Assembly (NCBI RefSeq): GCF_001458435.1
Contig: NZ_CYSF01000007.1
Coordinates: 310,001-374,000, forward strand
Reading direction: 5' to 3'
DNA from: Thalassovita mediterranea
Lineage (GTDB): Bacteria > Pseudomonadota > Alphaproteobacteria > Rhodobacterales > Rhodobacteraceae
DNA length: 64,000 nt
A program made the translations under genes and the position numbers. A model generated the notes under the pieces. The model worked only from the letters and a program-made list of their open reading frames with translations, had not been told where the DNA came from and did no database searches. Positions within the stretch are counted from its first letter, which is position 1; each line of letters starts with the position of its first letter. Positions 61,296 to 64,000 of this stretch are shown here, in pieces.

Positions 61296-63971
61296 ATGCC
61301 AATTCAGCAGACCCAGACCCAAAAAAGACCGCGCGCTGCCCTGTCCAAAGGTGCGGCGCGGGATATGCAGACCGCGCCCTACAGACGTGCGGATCTGTCG
61401 GTTTTGACGGCCGCTGGTCTTAGACGCGAAGTGGTCTGGCTGACCTGGTTGGGACTTTGGTGGGAACGACTGGCGCAGGCTTTTTGGCTACTGGGAACTG
61501 CCCTTCTGATGCTGGTATCGGTTTGGCACTTCGTGGGCGGGGTCTGGTCAAAACCGCTGATTTTTATGACTCTTCTGGTTGCCGCTGTCGCGCTGGTGGC
61601 CTTTGGCGTGGGCGTGCGCGCCTTTGTGATGCCACGCCGCGCGGATGTGGTGGCACGGATCGATGCGACACTGTCCGGCCAGCCGCTGTTGGCGTTGATC
61701 GACTCACCTGTCGTTGGCGGGCAGGATGCGGCGTCTGCCGCGCTGTGGCAGGCGCATCAGGATCGGATGCGCACACAAATCGTCGACGCGCGCGCTGTCG
61801 CGGCCAAGCCTTCCTTGGCGGAACGTGATCCTTACGCACTGCGTTTACATGTTTTGTTGTTTCTGGCCATGACGGTTATCGCGGCCCCATCTGATGTGCG
61901 TGGGCCAGCAGCCGGAACCGCAACAGCGGCGATTGCCAGCACCAGTTGGGAAGGATGGATCGAACCCCCTGCCTACACGCGCCTGCCGACGCTTTACCTG
62001 TCTGATCAGCCGGATGGCGATTTGGCCGTGCCCGTAGACAGCACATTGATCTTGCGGGTGTATAACGACGACGGCAGCATCAGCGTGGCACAGGATCTGG
62101 CTACACCGGGGGCAGGAAGCGGCGATTCCGATGTCGCCTTGCCTGATGGTCTGCGCGAAGAGCGTCTGGTGGTCACGCGCAGCGGAACACTGGCCATTGC
62201 CGCCCCTTCAGCAAACGGACGGCGCTGGCAAATCACCGCCCTGGTCGATCAGCCGCCGACATTGACCCGTAACGCGGCGGTTGAAACTGATTTCGATGGC
62301 CAGATGACGCTTTCGTTTGCGGCAACGGATGACTACGGCGTTACAACGGGTATGGCTGAGGTGCAGCTGGATCATGCGGCGTTAGATCAGATCCCGCCAG
62401 AACGCCGATACGGTTTGGCCCTGCCGCCAGAACAGGACACCGTCTGGCGCGGTGATCTGCCGATGCCGCTGCGCGATGGCTGGCAGGATTTCGAACAGGA
62501 TTGGGTCGAGGATTTTTCCCAGCATCCGTGGGCACATCTACCGGTAAAGATCATCCTTAGTGTCAGTGATGCGCAGGGACAGCAGACGCAGGCAGACGCC
62601 TTGCATGTTGCCCTGCCTGCACGCCGTTTCTTTGACCCCTTGGCGGCCTCACTTATTGAAATGCGTCGCGACCTGCTGTGGAACCGCGCCAACGCACCGC
62701 GCGTGGCGCAAATCATTCGGGCGATCACTTGGCAGCCCGAACCGAAGCTGTTCCCGCAAGAAGGACAATACCTACAGCTGCGGACGATCCTGCGCCAGCT
62801 AGAGGCGGGATTGGACAATGTGGATCGGCGTCTGACTGATGACCGCCGCGATGAACTGGCAGGGGCGCTTTGGGATCTGGCGATCGAGTTGGAGGATGGC
62901 GATCTGGACAGCGCGCGTGATCGCATGTTGCAGGCACAGGAACGCCTGTCAGAGGCGATGCGCAACGGTGCCAGCGATACTGAAATCGCAGAATTGATGC
63001 AGGAATTGCGCGATGCCACCCGTGACTACATGCGCCAGCTAAGTCAGCAGGCAGCACGAGACGCGGACGCGGATGAAGATCGCAATAGCGGTGATGATGA
63101 GTCTGAGGCCATGCAGTTGGAAATGGCTGACCTGCAGGCAATGATGGACCGCATTCAGGAATTGATGCAGCAGGGCCGTATGGCCGAAGCCGCTCAAGCG
63201 CTGCAAGAATTGCAAGAATTGATCGACAATCTGCAAGTCGCCGAAGGTCAGCCTCAGTCAGGTGAGGGCCAGCAGGCACTGGAACAATTGGGGGACACTC
63301 TGCGCGAACAACAGGGGCTGTCGGATCAGACGTTCCGCCAGTTGCAGGAACAGTTCAACCCGGGCGCTAACGCGGGGCAGTCACAGCAAAACGAAGGCCG
63401 CAATGGTGGGCAGGGCCGTGGGCAAAGCCACGAAGGCCAAGGTGGCGAAGGCCAGTCAGGCCGCGAAGGCGCTGGTGAAGGGGGCGCAGATGGATCGCAG
63501 CCCGGTCGCGGATCGTTGGCGGAACGTCAACGCGCACTGCGCGATGAGTTGAACCGTCAGCTCAATGGTCTGCCGGGCCAAGGCACCACCGAGGGTGAGG
63601 CCGCACGCGATGCATTGCGACAGGCCGAACGTGCCATGGACGGCGCCGAAGAAAGCCTGCGCCGCGATGATCTGGCAGGGGCGATTGATCAACAGGCCGA
63701 AGCACTGGAACAAATGCGCGAAGGTCTGCGAAATCTGGGCGAGGCGCTGGCACAAAACGAAGAGCAGGGGCAGCAGCAGGGCCGCGCGGGCGAAGGCAAT
63801 GATCCTTTGGGCCGTGGGGCCGGACAGGGGCGCGATACGGATGCGCTGCATGGCGAACGGCTGAACCAACGTGCGCAGGAATTGCAGGATCAGATCAATC
63901 GTCGCAGCGGTGAAACCGATCGTCCGATTGACGAACGCCAATATCTGGACCGTTTGCTGGATCGTTTCTGA
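61296..63971 (+). CDS. DUF4175 (TIGR02302 family) membrane protein
   Basis: 891-aa protein with two N-terminal TM helices (about 61-80 and 86-106), a ~350-residue globular part and a long helical C-terminal half. Residues ~520-680 are Glu/Gln/Arg/Leu-rich coiled coil (ERLSEAMRNGASDTEIAELM, MADLQAMMDRIQELM). Residues ~690-740 are Gly/Gln-rich and low in complexity (GQGRGQSHEGQGGEG). The pattern fits TIGR02302, an alphaproteobacterial envelope protein of unknown function. GGGAGAGG precedes the ATG. Stop at 63971, near the window end. Confidence 0.85.
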   Translation: MPIQQTQTQKRPRAALSKGAARDMQTAPYRRADLSVLTAAGLRREVVWLTWLGLWWERLAQAFWLLGTALLMLVSVWHFVGGVWSKPLIFMTLLVAAVALVAFGVGVRAFVMPRRADVVARIDATLSGQPLLALIDSPVVGGQDAASAALWQAHQDRMRTQIVDARAVAAKPSLAERDPYALRLHVLLFLAMTVIAAPSDVRGPAAGTATAAIASTSWEGWIEPPAYTRLPTLYLSDQPDGDLAVPVDSTLILRVYNDDGSISVAQDLATPGAGSGDSDVALPDGLREERLVVTRSGTLAIAAPSANGRRWQITALVDQPPTLTRNAAVETDFDGQMTLSFAATDDYGVTTGMAEVQLDHAALDQIPPERRYGLALPPEQDTVWRGDLPMPLRDGWQDFEQDWVEDFSQHPWAHLPVKIILSVSDAQGQQTQADALHVALPARRFFDPLAASLIEMRRDLLWNRANAPRVAQIIRAITWQPEPKLFPQEGQYLQLRTILRQLEAGLDNVDRRLTDDRRDELAGALWDLAIELEDGDLDSARDRMLQAQERLSEAMRNGASDTEIAELMQELRDATRDYMRQLSQQAARDADADEDRNSGDDESEAMQLEMADLQAMMDRIQELMQQGRMAEAAQALQELQELIDNLQVAEGQPQSGEGQQALEQLGDTLREQQGLSDQTFRQLQEQFNPGANAGQSQQNEGRNGGQGRGQSHEGQGGEGQSGREGAGEGGADGSQPGRGSLAERQRALRDELNRQLNGLPGQGTTEGEAARDALRQAERAMDGAEESLRRDDLAGAIDQQAEALEQMREGLRNLGEALAQNEEQGQQQGRAGEGNDPLGRGAGQGRDTDALHGERLNQRAQELQDQINRRSGETDRPIDERQYLDRLLDRF

Positions 63972-64000
63972 TCAGACCCGCGCGGTTGGCAGGTCGATCA

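Noticed and set aside
63360-63530. Repeat-rich Gly/Gln stretch in the DUF4175 gene as possible DNA repeat
   Set aside because: It is low-complexity coding sequence, in frame, not a tandem DNA repeat.
1-64000. CRISPR arrays, IS elements, prophage or defence islands
   Set aside because: No direct-repeat arrays, transposase, integrase or toxin/nuclease genes were seen; gene content is housekeeping.

Overview
The window is a high-GC, gene-dense chromosomal segment with no phage genes, insertion sequences, CRISPR arrays or plasmid functions. Its gene content points to an alphaproteobacterium of the Roseobacter group (Rhodobacteraceae sensu lato). Clues are a 44-aa aa3-type cytochrome oxidase subunit IV, the rsmE...gshA neighbourhood, a PHB pathway (phaA-phaB), a DmdC-like acyl-CoA dehydrogenase, a TIGR02302/DUF4175 protein next to lysA, and very GC-rich third codon positions. 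The genus cannot be fixed by eye.

Layout. 1-4.0 kb: the 5' part of ttcA, a DUF3833-type lipoprotein, a membrane protein, a possibly frame-disrupted microORF, and the rpmH-rnpA-yidD operon on the minus strand. 4.3-8.2 kb: a VTT-family membrane protein coupled to a MerA/Lpd-like flavoprotein, an orphan histidine kinase and tRNA-Arg(ACG) with its terminator. 8.4-16.7 kb: a DMT transporter, a GrpB-like protein, divergent hemE/hemC, a FAD-linked 2-hydroxyacid oxidase divergent from an HpaR-like MarR regulator, and ubiA followed by a long OmpA-domain protein and a small coiled-coil membrane protein. 17.7-22.4 kb: rsmE, a GNAT protein, a membrane protein, gshA and a DUF4105 protein whose start codon lies in the loop of the gshA terminator. 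22.4-29.4 kb: a YHS protein, then pyrB, three small membrane proteins, a non-catalytic-looking pyrC paralogue, plsY, an altered uracil-DNA glycosylase, a LysE exporter and moaB. 29.6-37.1 kb: an RND efflux pair, an orphan DsbD N-terminal domain protein, YqgE and a Sua5-type tRNA t6A protein. 37.2-44.8 kb: an acyl-CoA dehydrogenase, MBL hydrolase and DUF6173 cluster, cytochrome oxidase subunit IV, a Cys/His-containing lipoprotein, azlCD, greA, and a VOC protein divergent from soxR across a textbook SoxR promoter. 45.5-52.2 kb: ETF-ubiquinone oxidoreductase, a TPR protein, ispE, and tlpA divergent from argH plus a coupled lipoprotein. 52.3-57.5 kb: an EAL phosphodiesterase, phaA, phaB, a small basic protein, and a LysR regulator with a perfect palindrome at its start codon coupled to a DMT exporter. 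57.5-64 kb: DUF465, TrmN6-like, DUF2007, ispB, lysA and the DUF4175 protein.

Most of this is housekeeping: haem, pyrimidine, glutathione, isoprenoid/ubiquinone, arginine, lysine and tRNA/rRNA modification. No dramatic new defence or mobile system was found. The parts most worth a second look are: (i) the pyrB-membrane proteins-pseudo-dihydroorotase-plsY block; (ii) cis-regulatory palindromes at soxR/VOC, the LysR gene, phaB and the HpaR-like gene; (iii) the terminator hairpin that carries a start codon; (iv) two Cys/His proteins that may share a permuted-papain-like layout; (v) enzymes that have lost expected catalytic residues.
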